Shown one piece after another: positions 1 through 11,169 of a stretch of DNA of 64,000 nt. Location of the stretch: the NCBI GenBank assembly GCA_025618425.1, contig CM046846.1, positions 26,187,063 to 26,251,062 on the forward strand. Reading direction: 5' to 3'. Within the stretch, counting starts at the first letter, position 1. Every line of letters begins with the position of its first letter. The position numbers were made by a program, and so were the translations under genes. The DNA is from Heliocidaris tuberculata. Its lineage: Eukaryota > Echinodermata > Echinoidea > Camarodonta > Echinometridae. A model generated the notes under the pieces. It saw nothing but the letters and a program-made list of their open reading frames with translations. It did no database searches and was not told the origin of the DNA.

Positions 1-483
1 CATCTTCTTCATTTTATTGTGATTGTAGACACTTCTTCAGCTTCCCCCAACTTAGCAGATGTATATGTAATGGTCTAATGATTTATGTGTGAGCAAGCAA
101 AACGAGCGAGCAAAATTTTTTACATTTTTTTCTAATGCTAAAGTCCTTTGGATGTGCATTATTTACAGCGATATAATGAAAATGACAACAGCAAATTATT
201 TTTTTGGGGGGGATATCAAATGATCTTTTAATTCTGTCGCTTTTCTTCAGATTTCATCGATATGAACATACGTTATGCGATCTGCTTGATTTCATTATAC
301 AGCGAGTTGGGCGAAAAATCAGAAAATATAGCCCTTACTTGGTGTAAATTATGAGCACGAGCGGAATACAAAATCCCTTGCTTGGGGAGGGGTGGGCATT
401 GTGCCCCTCTTACCTCCAACTCCATTCCCTAACCGTTGTACTGTAGTTGTAATATTATACGGGTATACATGTTGCTATATACA
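1..483. other. no gene seen; AT-rich sequence
   Basis: No ORF with recognisable content. The stretch is AT-rich with a short poly-G run near 204-211. It leads into the minisatellite that begins near 484. Confidence 0.5.
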
Positions 484-945
484 TAAAGCCACTTTTCAGA
501 AGAGGAAAGGGAACTTATCAAAGGTGGAGAGGGGCACTTATTAAGAGCTGAAAAGGGGTACTTATGAGATGAGGAAAGAGCACATATTTGATAGACAACA
601 CTTATCAGAAGTGGGCACTTATCAGATTTGAAAGGGGGCAATTATCAGAAGGGGAAAATGGCACTTATCAAGAGGGAAAGGGAGCATCTATCAGACGCAA
701 AAATGCACAAGAGAAAATGGGGCAATCATTAGATTTGAAAAAAGGGCACTTATCAGAAGAGGAAAAGAAAACTTATTAGAAGGGGAAATGGGGACCTATC
801 CGAAGTACTTATAAGAGAGATAAGGAGGCAGTTATCAGATTTTAAGAGGGGCATTTGTCAGAAGAAGCAAAAAGGGCACTTATCAAAAGGGGAAAGGGCA
901 CTAATTAGAAAGGAAAAGTGGCACTTTTAGTAGAAAAGGGGAGCG
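484..945. repeat. degenerate ~22-bp minisatellite
   Basis: About 20 imperfect copies of a unit close to GGGCACTTATCAGAAGAGGAAA run head to tail and end at a poly-C run of about 18 bases (946-960). Unit length drifts between about 18 and 26 bases. Short open frames across it (for example 588-779 on the + strand) simply translate the unit and are not credited as genes. Unit drift and the absence of unique spacers exclude a CRISPR array. Confidence 0.85.
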
Positions 946-2038
946 CCCCCCCCCCCCCCCGCCTCGGGATGGGTTGCAGTGAGAAAAAGATGGTTAGGCC
1001 TAATCATCGATGTTTAGAAAGTTGACCGCAGAGCACTTGATGCATGTTTCTCAGTATATAAGATGATGAAATTATGTAAGGCCGGGTCGGCCTCAAATGA
1101 CCGGAAAAGGTGCTTTTTTTATTTCTGATCAAATGCATATAGCGAATTTTCACTTCACATAACCTCAAGTTCATTGGGAATATACAAAGAAGAAAACCAT
1201 CTGGAAATGTAATCCATTGTAATCATAGGTGTCGATCCCGGGGGGATAGGTTGTATATCCCCCAAAATTTGAGGGGGTAGCCTGTTTATCATCCCGGACC
1301 AACATTTTTGGATAAAATAGATAAGAATTATGATACATTAACTTAAAACTAATAAATTATCCAAAAACGCATTATGTTTGATCTTGAAATAACATCACAT
1401 TTTTATATAATGATCAGAAAACGAAAGATTAAGAAATGCCATAATTTCAACGCCAAAATATTGAAGAAATTGTGTTCGCTCGCATTGTTATTCTCAATTA
1501 AGAGTTCCGTCCATTGTCGTAGATCCGTGCATTCCTTCTTTTCATTGAAAGCCATTTTGGATGCTCTAAAATGCAAGTTTTATAGACAGATTTTGAAAAA
1601 GTCCGGGGTGTGGAATGGGGTGGGAGGGGGATACCCCCTCCTACACCCCCCCCCCAATCATGAACATTTATTTGCCGCCCTCAACGTTCGTTGGTGTACA
1701 CGTAATACACATGCGCGTCCAAAAAAAAAAACCGCGTAAAAAAGGGGCCTTTTTTTCATCCAGGACGCGTAACGCGCGTTACGTGTTAAGGGGTCCGAAA
1801 TTGCCGATTTTCAACAAAAAGGGGGTGCTGAACGGAATGCGGCCAAACGCGTTTAGGGGGTCATTTTTATTCCGGCGGCAATGGTACGAACGATACAGTT
1901 TATTTCTCTGGAAGTAAATTACAAAAGTTTTTTTTTTTTTCAAAAGTAAGCAAATGATGATCGTATTAAACCTAACGGAGTACACAGTTTGAAACCTGTC
2001 CTACATAATTGAAGTAAATAATAAAATTTGTAATTTAA
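946..2038. other. no gene seen; decayed repeat sequence
   Basis: Contains poly-C/poly-G runs and, at about 1610-1870, a block with the words GTGTACACGTAATACACATG and CGTCC plus A runs. A related block lies in opposite orientation at about 2700-2880 (ATGGACACGCATGTGTATAC), so both look like fragments of one dispersed repeat. The open frames here have no recognisable domain. Confidence 0.45.
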
Positions 2039-2524
2039 AGGGGTACCCAATGCTGAAACAATGTTAGTTCATTTGAAAGATCATGATTTTATTAGCAGAA
2101 AATCATCTGCCTTAAGTTTTTTAAAAATTCGTGTTGCCAGAAAAATCCCCGAAATATGGTAAGACTTCAGGATATTTTGGCCCCTTAGCTGTGTCCCAAT
2201 TTCAGCTAGGTAACCACAATGACGTCAAAGTGGTTACCCAGGTTCGCGTATTGCAGATGTGTTGCGCGCTAGACTGTACAAAATGCATTACACCTTGCGC
2301 GCATTTTGCTATAATGCGCGACAAGGTAACCACTTTGACGTCATTGTGGTTACCTAGCTGAAATTGGGACACAGCTGAGGGGCCAAAATATCCTGAAATC
2401 TTACCTTATTTCGGGGATTTTCTGGCAACACGAATTTAAAAAAAAATTTAAGGCAGATGATTTTCTTCTAATAAAATCATGATCTTCTAAATGAACTAAC
2501 ATTGTTTAGCATTGGGTACCCCCT
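2039..2524. mobile_element. foldback MITE flanked by TTAA
   Basis: A 486-bp element that is almost entirely an inverted repeat with arms of more than 200 bases. The left end reads AGGGGTACCCAATGCTGAAA; the right end is its reverse complement with few mismatches. Both ends are flanked by TTAA (2035-2038 and 2525-2528). The central part holds GGTTACC and TGACGTCA-like palindromes repeated in both arms. TTAA duplications with AGGG termini are known for Kolobok, while piggyBac termini usually begin CC; I infer a Kolobok-like non-autonomous element. No transposase is encoded. Confidence 0.85.
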
Positions 2525-2528
2525 TTAA

Positions 2529-3460
2529 CCAACAGCAGTTCCTAGTTATTTTGTTTGCCTTGTGTGAAGAATTTATCCACCAAAGGTGAAGAATATGTCA
2601 GTTTGCAAAAGGTGATCTTGAATTCAAGTGGTGTATTTTTTATGTTGGTTAAGTTAATCTTGTTTAGGGAGTAATATTTAAGACAAACTTGTTTATAGGG
2701 GGTAATATTTCAATCAAACCTGTTTAGGGGGGGGGTAATTTTTTGAAAAAACACGCGAAATCCTTGTTAAGGGGTGTCTTTTCACCAAAGTATGAAACTT
2801 GTTTAGGGGGCATTTTTTTTTAAATCCATGGACACGCATGTGTATACACCAATATACCTGAGTGCCCCCCCCCCCTCGGGTTGAGATGCAACAACCCGCA
2901 TATAAAAATGTGAATATCGGTTGTAATTGTTGAGGAAAAAGAGTTTTTAGAAGCAACAAAAATAAATGTAGCTTAAGTTACACATCATTTTTCAGTTCTC
3001 TCAATTACAGATTGGAAATGTTTGTCATTTACCCAACGACTGTATAATGTATAGTTTAATGTAAATAATCATATTATAGGCCTACATTTGTTATAATTGC
3101 TGACGTTGACAAAAACATGTAAAACGATACCCGTTTGTGCCTTTTCAAGCTGATATTATTTTCATAAATAATGTGGGCGACGAGGAAGTACGTCTATATC
3201 ATGATTCAATAGCTTGCTATCTAAACTGGCCATGTTTTATGCTGCCCTTTTAATTCGATATTAGCTTTAAACATGTTAAAGGACAGGTTTGACATGGGGC
3301 GGAAAAGTTATTAGCTTTTCTTCAACCCCCACCCAAGAAAGAGGCAATTGGGGACTGGGGCACCTTCAAAAATATGGTGGACAAAATCGATTTATCATCA
3401 AAAATGACAACAGCCTTTTTTATCCATGGAGCTAGATCGGGTCGGCTGCAGCTACCCCAG
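2529..3460. other. no gene seen; repeat fragments
   Basis: At 2650-2820 short repeats of CTTGTTTAGGGGG followed by (A)n recur about five times. The rest is AT-rich sequence without a recognisable coding region. Confidence 0.45.
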
Positions 3461-4230
3461 CAGTGGCATATCTAGGGATTATGGCTGCCGGGGCAAACAA
3501 TGAAGTTGCCCCCCCCCCCCCTCGGAGTGCCCAAACTTATCTACGTTATTGTACAAGCGAGGGAGCAAAGCGACCGAGCGACCAATTCCCCCCCCCCCCC
3601 ATTTTTAATTCTACAAAAACACCATTTCTTGTGCATCTTACCGAAGAAATTTTGCAATTAACTAATATTCAGCGGTAGAGAAATTCGAATTGTGTACATA
3701 GATAAACGGTTTACTATTCACTCACTTCTAAAACCGGGAGCAAAACCTCGAGAAACAGTCGAGAAATTCAGCAAGGCGACCGAAAGTTGAGATTTTTTTC
3801 AGATGTTGAACCTTTGCAAATACTGTTTCATAGACTTATCCTATATTGGGACGGAACATTTAGCAAGAGTCAGATGAAACTTACATGATAGCCAGCAAAG
3901 CAACGCCAATTATATATCTTTATTTTTCAAGTTTTGAACCCTTTAAGCTATTCAAGAACTACATACTGGGGCGCAAAATTACAAGCCCTGGAATAAAAAA
4001 AAATTATGCGAGGGACCGAAGCGACCGAGCTTTAGAAATTTTCGCATTTCCAAACCTCAAAAATTGTGTTTCTAAACCTTGCTGATTTAGGGCGCATAAT
4101 AAGGATTATGATTTGTCTTCATTTTCCCTTTTTTTCTTTCTCTCTTTCTCTCTCTTTTTGCGCGCCCCCCCCCCTCCAAGTGCCGCCCGGGGCACTTGCC
4201 CCACCTGCCCCCCCCCCAGACACGCCACTG
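3461..4230. mobile_element. non-autonomous hAT-like element with 8-bp TSD
   Basis: The 770-bp element starts CAGTGGCATATCTAGG and ends CACGCCACTG, short inverted termini of the CAGTGGC type. It is flanked on both sides by the identical octamer TACCCCAG (3453-3460 and 4231-4238), a perfect target-site duplication. An 8-bp duplication with CA..TG termini is the signature of the hAT superfamily. The interior has poly-C runs, a CT-rich tract and GAGCGACCGAGCG words, but no transposase ORF; it must have been moved in trans. Confidence 0.88.
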
Positions 4231-4238
4231 TACCCCAG

Positions 4239-4780
4239 CCCCGACTTCTATGCTTAAAAGGGACCTGTACCTTGTTTTTTTGTAGAAAACCGGGCAACAA
4301 ACGTCGTCTGGAAAAGCCCTACTTTATTTGGCTTGACCTGTGACTGTTAAAAAACAAGTCATGGCGGCTGAGAGCACACAAAACTGATGCCGACTGCGAC
4401 TCGGGCAATAATAATTATTTTAGTTCAGGCCAGATCGAGCCATCCATACACATAGTTGTACCCCCTCAGTAAGCCCAGTCAATATATACATGTAATGGCA
4501 TGTAATAGGCCCATTTATACTTGTAAGTTGTACTGGTAAAATCTTGACAGGCAGGCATATATAGGCCTACTCTAAAAGATTCGACCGAGTCAATAAAATC
4601 AACTCAACTCAGTTCAATCAGCATAACGTTGGGCCTTCTACCACATTTATGAATTTGAGGGGAAAATTATGGTTGTTGCTAAGCTTTAATTTCTGCTTAT
4701 CCCCCCCCCCCCCCCCCCCATCCACATGTGATAGAAAAGATAGGCAATGTTGATACAGTTGTGATCCTCAAAGTACGGCA
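4239..4780. other. no gene seen; region upstream of PGRMC promoter
   Basis: AT-rich intergenic sequence with a poly-C run of about 18 bases at 4701-4719. No coding or RNA feature is recognised. Confidence 0.45.
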
Positions 4781-5084
4781 GAAATAAAAATCTCTGTATG
4801 AAATCGTCCCGCGCGCGCTGTAACGTTATCGCATAAAGACCAATGCAAATCGTACGATCCCAAGCTCAGAACTCGTACGTTCCATAGAGCTACGTGTTGT
4901 AAATTGACTAGCAGACGCCGCTGTGTATATCACACGTATTATCTATGAGAATAATATACGGTACGTGTTAATGTTGAATTGAAGCGATGGTTGAAGCGCA
5001 GCATGCAGATTGATCGAGTCAGGTAGCATAAGTTTCATAGATATAGCAAATATTAGCCAAAAATCTTCGAAGAAAGGACAAGTC
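4781..5084 (+). promoter_or_regulatory. probable PGRMC promoter and 5' UTR
   Basis: Richer in CG dinucleotides than the flanks, with a CCGCGCGCGC run near 4808 and several TACGTG/CGTACG words (4850-4895). The coding start follows at 5085. The exact transcription start cannot be read from sequence; placement is inferred from position and CpG content. Confidence 0.45.
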
Positions 5085-5358
5085 ATGGCGCTTGAAGAGC
5101 TGATGCGTGAACTCTTTCTGAATCCAATCAACCTTGGTCTCTTGTCAGTATGTGGCTTTTTGCTTTACAAAATCGTCAGAGGCAACAGAACACCGCCGGA
5201 GCCTCCACAGCCGCCAAGGCTGCCGATGATGAAGAGGAGAGATTTCAAGGTGTCTGAACTGACCGAATATGATGGTATTAAGAACGAAGGACGAATCCTG
5301 GTTGCTGTAAATGGGAAAGTTTTTGATGTTTCGAGAGGAAGAAAGTTTTATGGTCCAG
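5085..5358 (+). CDS. PGRMC: PGRMC-like protein, exon 1 of 3
   Basis: First coding exon of a membrane-associated progesterone receptor component. The family anchors in the ER membrane, binds haem through a cytochrome b5-like fold, and assists cytochrome P450s and sterol metabolism. Residues about 1-12 form an acidic/hydrophobic lead, and 16-32 are a single transmembrane helix followed by YKIVRG, a family hallmark. A proline-rich linker (EPPQPPRLP) comes next, then the start of the b5-like domain (RRDFKVSELTEYDG, FDVSRGRKFYGP). I chose ATG 5085 (MALEELMREL) because family members begin shortly before this helix; an in-frame ATG at 5010 would add 25 residues of unlike sequence. The exon ends after one base of a codon (phase 1) at the donor CCAG|GTTTGT. 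The joined protein is 173 residues, slightly short for the family. Confidence 0.92.
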
Positions 5359-6199
5359 GTTTGTGTGAAATTCATAAAACAATATTAAATAATGATGAAT
5401 AATGTAGAAACTAACCATGCTAACGTGAGATTACTGATTAGATTTGTCTTGGAAACTTGTGACATGTAAGATAGATCTAACATAGTAACAATAATATTAA
5501 TAAATGGTTGACTTTTAACAGAAATTCTGTGAAAAGTGCAATGTAAGTTATCATGGTTGTCTAACGTTAAGTAAACAAGTTACTTCTTCTAGTTCAACTT
5601 CTAATCTGGTACAGTCCGCTGCTGGCGTACTCTTTGGGTCATCCTGTAGTAGGGACACCAATATAAAAATCTATCTTTTTAATTAATCCTTTCTGAAGGT
5701 CAAAATGGGGTTTAAATGAAAGGCAATGTCTTCCAAAGGCAAACTCACCTATTTGATGTATCCAAAACAGCCTTCAAAGTGAGATATTTTGCTCCAAAGT
5801 TGGCGATTCTAGCTACGCCAAAACAGTGCTTGTTTGCCTTGGAAAACGAGCTGTGTCATGGTCACAAAGTTACGTTCAAAATGAGAAAGGCCTTGAAAAG
5901 GGGTGTGTCACCAAATTACAATAACAATTACTAACCTGCGCAGATTTGAAAATTCAAATTCGCCGCGCGATCGACCCATCGAGCTCAAGTTTCGGTCGCT
6001 AGTCTTGAAAAATGCGTAAACGGTATTTTCAATTTTAATATTGTGAGACCGAGTACAAAATGAAAGATTTCGACCTGGAAATATGTCAAAAAAGTCTCTT
6101 TTACTAAAATTTTGGGTTGATAGCTGTTAAAAATGATGATTTCAATAATTTCTGTAATCTTACTAGCCTTATTTGTGGTTTCTTGTCTCAGTGTCAGCA
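5359..6199 (+). other. start of PGRMC intron 1 (28.06 kb, to 33413)
   Basis: Intron 1 runs from 5359 to 33413 and contains the SGNH gene, the large transposase-like ORF and many repeats, listed separately. This first part holds nothing recognisable beyond AT-rich sequence. Confidence 0.6.
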
Positions 6200-6414
6200 C
6201 ACTGCCATGACTGCACACAGAGTTACATACGCACTGCATTGTGATTCGGCATCACACGGAGACTGAGCTGCATGCATGCACTGGACCTAGCGGTTCCGCT
6301 CATCAATTCGCCACTGCCATGACTGCACACAGAGTTACATACGCTCTGCATTGTACTCGGCATCACACGGAGACTGTATGCACTGGACCTAGCGGTTCCG
6401 CTCATCAATTCGCC
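6200..6414. repeat. two tandem copies of a ~112-bp unit
   Basis: Copy 1 is at 6200-6311 and copy 2 at 6312-6414. Both begin CACTGCCATGACTGCACACA and end CCGCTCATCAATTCGCC; copy 2 has lost about 9 bases in the GCATGCATG stretch. High identity implies a recent duplication. The opposite-strand open frame across it is a by-product of the repeat. Confidence 0.9.
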
Positions 6415-7874
6415 CGATCGAACCACCTTGTGTTGCCGATTTTTATGTAGGTCGGTAAATTATGATTATGAGCGTGTTTAAAAGTATTTCATGCCACAAA
6501 AGAAGTCTAAAATAATACTTCATGTTTTTGCTTAAATTGTTTTTTATTAATTTTTTTTTTTAAACAAAAAATAATACTTCAAGGTAAAAGTATGCCGTCT
6601 GCAAAGCAGGCAACGCCGAAAAAGGCGTCCTGCGATGTGTTCTTTTTACGCAATCATCACAAACAAATGGATGGTGCAGCAATGATTGAGGGATGTCGTT
6701 GGGATGGGAGGGAGGGGGGGGGGTGTGGCGGGGCAGCAGTCTAACAAAGTAGCTGAAGAAAGAAGATTTCATGGCGTCGATTAGTTTGGCCTGGTGTGGG
6801 AGAGGGTCCTATCGCATTCTCTCATCATATTCCTATTCTCTCTTTCATTTTCCCCCTTTTCTTTCTCAAAATTTAAAAGGGGGCCTACGGGCATACCCTG
6901 TAGGTAATCATTACATATAGTCAAGTACCTATCTGACTGGAATTTTAAAAAAAAAATCTCTCTTTTCTTTTTGTTATGATATCTGAACATTTTTTTTCCT
7001 TTTTATCATATTTCGAAACGAAATGCATGATATATGATTACTTTATCCCCTTTGAATTTTATCAAACGAATTTATTTCCAATAATTACATGAAATAAAAA
7101 AGAAAAGAAAAAACACAAACACACAATATGAACGAAATATGAATTTAAGAATCGCAGTATACATTATATGAGTTCATTGTGCAGGTTTTGAAAAGTTAAG
7201 TTTACGTGTTTTTTTCAACTATTTGGAATGTTTACTCCGAAGATTTCTCAAAGAAACAGTTAATAATCAACTTATTACCCAACTTTATTTTTAAGAATAC
7301 TGAATAATACACACAGTGGTCTACAATTACAGATATTCATTGCATTTAATCTTTATCATTTAATGTCATCAGTAGTGAATTGTACTCGTTTTGCATCGAC
7401 CCTTTGACCCTTCTTTCTGCCTATATTGTTCTTTTTCTCTCTCTCCCATCTTCCCAACCTGCATTTACCTCAATGACATTTTTAATCTTGTAGTATCTAG
7501 TAATATGTAATACAAATTCCTTACAGGCTATCTACTATGTAAACATGATTACAGCAACTCAGAATTACTGCAAATGTGATAATGTGATCTATTATACTGT
7601 TTTATCATTTATTTTGTACTATGATTAATATTCCTTTGTAAAGAATGCATTTTTGCTATATTGTAACCTTGCTTTTTGAGTTTTCAATAAATACCATTAT
7701 TATTATTCTTATATGATTATTGCTCTCCAGCAATGTGTTAACTTTTTGTTTTGCTTGAATTAATCATCACAAACAAAGTGGAAGACGGATGGGGATTGCT
7801 GGGGGGGGGGGAAGGGAAAGAGATAATAGAAAACTGATGAAGAGGAGTATGATGATAATGATGATGATGATGAT
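6415..7874. other. no gene seen; intronic AT-rich sequence
   Basis: Contains poly-G at about 6711-6721 and 7801-7811 and a (GAT)n run at about 7856-7874. No recognisable coding segment. Confidence 0.45.
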
Positions 7875-8165
7875 CAGTGGCGTAGCTACATTGTAGAGTC
7901 CAGTCATTGAGGGGGCAATGGCACCATTGGGGGGGGGCATCAATCTTACTTGGAAAATTCAATGCTTATTTGTGAGGCCGCTGGTTAGGGAAGGTGCTGT
8001 AAAAAGGGGTCTAATTGTCTTTTTTTCTCTACCTTTTCCTTCCCCCTTCTTTCTCTGTCTCTCTCTCCCTCTCTTTCTCCTTTTCTTTCATATTTTCTTT
8101 TCATTTTTTACCATCCGATTAGGGTGGCGGCAGGTGCCATCTCCCCGCCCGTAGCTACGCCATTG
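7875..8165. mobile_element. short CAGTGGCGTAGCTAC-ended element (MITE-like)
   Basis: The left end CAGTGGCGTAGCTAC is matched by the right end GTAGCTACGCCATTG in inverted orientation. Both sides are flanked by ATGATGAT; because that lies in a GAT microsatellite, it is only weak evidence for an 8-bp duplication. The interior includes GGTTAGGGAAGGTGCTGTAA, a CT-rich tract and CATCCGATTAGGGTGGCGG. A second partial copy lies at 9104-9329. Terminal words resemble the hAT-like element at 3461. Confidence 0.75.
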
Positions 8166-8350
8166 ATGATGATTAAGCATGATGGTGATGAATGATAATA
8201 ATGATGAAGACTGAAGAAGAAGAACAAGAAGAAAAAGAACAAGAACGAGAAGAACAAGAACAAGAAGAAAAAAGAAGACGACGATGATGATGAAGAAGAG
8301 GAAATATGATAAAGAGTATGGCGATAATCATCATGAGGATGAGCCTGATC

Positions 8351-8382
<32 letters not shown>

Positions 8383-8500
8383 GAAGAAAAAGAAATATGA
8401 ATAGGAAGATGATGATGATTGTCATATAGAAGAAGAAAAAATATGAGATGGAGGAGCATGATAATGATGATGAAGAAGGAGAAGGAATTGATGATGAAGA
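8166..8500. repeat. (GAT/GAA)n simple-sequence region
   Basis: Extended runs of GAT, GAA and AAGAAC triplets. Reverse-strand frames give poly-His/poly-Ser peptides and forward frames give Met/Lys/Glu-rich peptides; none is a credible gene. Confidence 0.85.
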
Positions 8501-8792
8501 AGAGGATAGAGCTGCTTAAGTTCGATCTGTCTCGCTTCCCTCCTTTCCATCCCCATCTCACTGTGCTTTCAACACTGCCATTACAGAAATGGAGCCGCAT
8601 GGAAAATGTTTTCTTTCTTGTTACTAGGGGCAATGGGGGGGGGGGGTGGATGACAGTGCTCACCAATGCAACTGCATCCATCTTTGCCTTGAAAAACGAA
8701 GAGCGCCACCGTGCTTGTGGTTCTGAAAACTTAACATCGAGCCTTGGGATGACGTCAACTTTCACATGCAGTTACTGAGTTGAAAGCATCAG
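8501..8792 (+). other. candidate 5' UTR exon of the SGNH gene
   Basis: A relatively unique, GC-richer stretch ending in a strong donor GCATCAG|GTAAGAAG (donor GT at 8793). It contains TGACGTCA-like sequence (8749-8757). It precedes a 52-base exon at 10062 that ends with the start codon, so it would be non-coding. The start of this exon is not determined. The 119-residue open frame over it lacks recognisable features. Confidence 0.35.
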
Positions 8793-9103
8793 GTAAGAAG
8801 TGATGAAGCCAACCGATTTTGCAGTATTGTGGATTTAGCACTTTGAAATGAACATCTATTTTCTATATGATAAGGAGACTGGTGTATGTGCGGTATGGAA
8901 TGATGTTTTTAAGTAGAAATTTCGTCCCACAAATCATGAAAATTATTATGGCAATATTGCAGTAAAAAAATTCTTGGTTGGGTGATGGTGTTGAGCAGAT
9001 GAATAGAAGTCTGCTACGGGGCACCTCCCCCGCCATCATGAGGGAGGTGGTAGTGGTGGTGGTGGTGGTGGTGATGATGTGGTGTTGGTAGATTTACGGA
9101 GTA

Positions 9104-9329
9104 CATCAGTCTTGCTAGGAAAATTCCATGCTAATTTGTGAGGTCGCTAGTTAGGGAAGGTGCTGTAAAAAGGGGTCCAATTGTCTTCTTTTCTCTACCC
9201 TTTCTTTCCCCCTTCTTCTCTCTATCTCTCTCCCTCCCTTTCTCCTATTCTTTCATTTTTTTCTTTTCATTCTTCACCATCCGATTAGGGTGGCGGCAGG
9301 TGTCCTCCCCCCCCGTAGCTACTCCATTG
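9104..9329. repeat. partial second copy of the 7875-8165 element
   Basis: Same orientation as the first copy and aligned from CATCAGTCTTGCTAGGAAAA to CGTAGCTACTCCATTG. The left terminus is replaced by a (GGT)n/(GAT)n microsatellite. The two copies are about 1.17 kb apart in the same intron, consistent with local duplication or two insertions. Confidence 0.8.
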
Positions 9330-10061
9330 ATGATAAAGCATGATGATGATGATGATGATGATCGTATGAACTACTTTCCTGGGATTATACTTCTCGACCG
9401 GGCAATCGCTGACCTCCCTTGACACCCAGCGATCTACGTCATGCACATGAGTCATCGGGCGCGTTCATTTTATACAAAGGGGGAGTAGTTGCACTTTGAG
9501 AGGCGTTGTAGTTACCACCTCAAAACGAACGTTTTCACAATATACTCCATCCGGCTATTGGCATTTTCAATCGTTTCTTAATCTTATATCACTCTCTTTT
9601 CTCTCTTAATTATATAGGCCTACACGCATCTCACAATCCATCATTGTTGTTAGACAAATTATTTCTTCACTGTATACAAATCGAGTTACCCCATGGCAAA
9701 ATGGCACAATCCAATAGACGTTGGTCAGTTCTTCCCACTAAAACTGTAATGATGACTTCATGATGACTGAAGAAGAAGATGGTGATGATGATGATGATGA
9801 AGAGGAAATATAAGGAGGAGCATGGTGATAATCATGATGACCATCATCATCATGCTCTTCATCATATTTCTTCTTTAGTCTTTATTATCTCTCCCCCCCC
9901 CCCCAACCATTGCCCCCAACATCCGATCAGTGATGCTTAACCATCCACCCGTCTTCCATTTTGTTTGTGAATATTAATGAATGTGATGATTAAGGGGTGC
10001 AATGATAATTGGGAACAATTCGGTAATTTCTTCACAATCATAATGTTTCTTTTCCATTCAG

Positions 10062-10113
10062 TTGCAGATCAGTACATAGGCTTACAATCAAACCAACAAG
10101 CGGAATTGTCATG
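10062..10113 (+). CDS. SGNH hydrolase gene, exon ending in the start codon
   Basis: Acceptor TTTTCCATTCAG at 10061 and donor ATG|GTAAGGC at 10114. The last three exon bases are ATG. Spliced in phase 0 to the exon at 10377 this gives M-DPASTPPLFSEDEEDSDR, so the initiator codon would sit exactly at the exon end and the remaining 49 bases would be 5' UTR. Inferred from splice signals and frame only. Confidence 0.55.
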
Positions 10114-10376
10114 GTAAGGCAACTGATCATACAATGACATTTGAGAATGATTCGTTTATTTTCCATCGTATATCTATCAGTAATTCCGCAATGTGAATTA
10201 TCATTATGTTTGCAGACTTTGATTAAACTCTAATTACTCAACAGGTTATCAACTTTGTTATTTTATTTAACGAGGCAGCTAATGTCAGTTATAGTGGTTA
10301 ATATTTGCTGATATTATTCGTCTTCTATAGTGCTAATTGCCTTCCTCTTCTTTTCATGTTATTTCTTTCTGTACAG

Positions 10377-10496
10377 GATCCAGCATCGACGCCACCCCTC
10401 TTTAGTGAGGATGAAGAGGATTCGGATAGAACTACCCTGGGACTGGGGAGAGAGGACGTAGAGGAGATGGAGTCGGACTCCGACGGACCACGCTGG
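10377..10496 (+). CDS. SGNH hydrolase gene, acidic N-terminal exon
   Basis: Acceptor TTTCTGTACAG|GATCC in phase 0. Encodes an acidic, Ser/Asp/Glu-rich segment (STPPLFSEDEEDSD, EDVEEMESDSDGPRW), probably disordered. The 3' boundary is uncertain: the phase-0 donor TGG|GTGGTG at 10497 is weak, and the frame stays open to 10640. GC content is higher than in the neighbouring introns, as expected for coding sequence. Confidence 0.55.
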
Positions 10497-10788
10497 GTGG
10501 TGCTGTTGGAGAGGAGGAAGAGATGGTATTATGATAGTATTAACAGTCAGGGCGGCGGAACGTCGGGGCTCGCACAATGGGGGGGGGGGGGAACCCTTTG
10601 TTTGGTGGACAATAGGTACTTCCCTCTCCCGTTATACTAGCACGACGTTCGTCCGCCTCTGGAAAAAATGTTAAATAGGAATTGAGCATGTATGTTTGAC
10701 ATTCAGCAAGTGTAGCATGACACAAAGAACAAAATAATAGTGTGCAATATCCAAAACATGACTTTCTCTTTCTCTTTCTGATTCCAAG

Positions 10789-10854
10789 GTGCATGAAAGT
10801 GAGGATTACGCGTCATCTCTTGAGTGCGCTCAGAGGGTACCCTATTCTAGCCCG
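10789..10854 (+). CDS. possible mini-exon copy 0 of SGNH gene
   Basis: The phase-0 acceptor CTGATTCCAAG|GTGCAT and donor CCG|GTATGC would enclose 22 codons (VHESEDYASSLECAQRVP...). The upstream CCAAAACATGACTTTCTC resembles the sequence before the later mini-exons. This is the least certain of four related mini-exons; the QT motif seen in the others is not present here. Confidence 0.35.
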
Positions 10855-11100
10855 GTATGCATTGCAATTTTGTTGTTGTTGTTGTTTGTTTATTTGTTTG
10901 TTTGTTTCTTTTGGGGGGATTGACTTGCGGGTAAAACTATGTTATTTTCGTGGGGCCTTTACAGATAGCATGTTAAGATCCACATAGTGAACCACTGAAA
11001 TTGTAATCAATATTTTTCCTATAAAATTGGATGATTTATTAATTTACTAAATATAAACAAGAAAATGAAAAGTAACATTCTTGCTATTTGTCTTTTCAAG

Positions 11101-11169
11101 GACGACGAGGCACTGTTGGCGCGCATACTCCGGCGGCCACGAGCAGTCGCCTGCCAAACAGATACACAG
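11101..11169 (+). CDS. SGNH hydrolase gene, mini-exon A
   Basis: A 23-codon exon, phase 0 at both ends: acceptor GTCTTTTCAAG|GACGAC, donor ACACAG|GTATGTG. It encodes DDEALLARILRRPRAVACQT-DTQ. Its length is a multiple of three, so it can be duplicated or skipped without shifting the frame. It is the first clear member of a tandem exon duplication with period about 440 bases. Confidence 0.65.

Noticed and set aside
484..945. CRISPR-like regular repeat array
   Set aside because: Units are degenerate and contiguous with no unique spacers, in an animal genome; it is a minisatellite.
1374..1917. 100- and 121-codon overlapping frames
   Set aside because: They run over poly-C and a dispersed-repeat block, overlap in different frames, and show no domain.
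5010..5084. Upstream in-frame start for PGRMC
   Set aside because: It would add 25 residues unlike family N-termini; ATG 5085 gives the expected short lead before the membrane helix.
8108..8765. Open frames of 105-138 codons on the minus strand
   Set aside because: Peptides are poly-His, poly-Ser and poly-Phe from (GAT)n and (GAA)n repeats.
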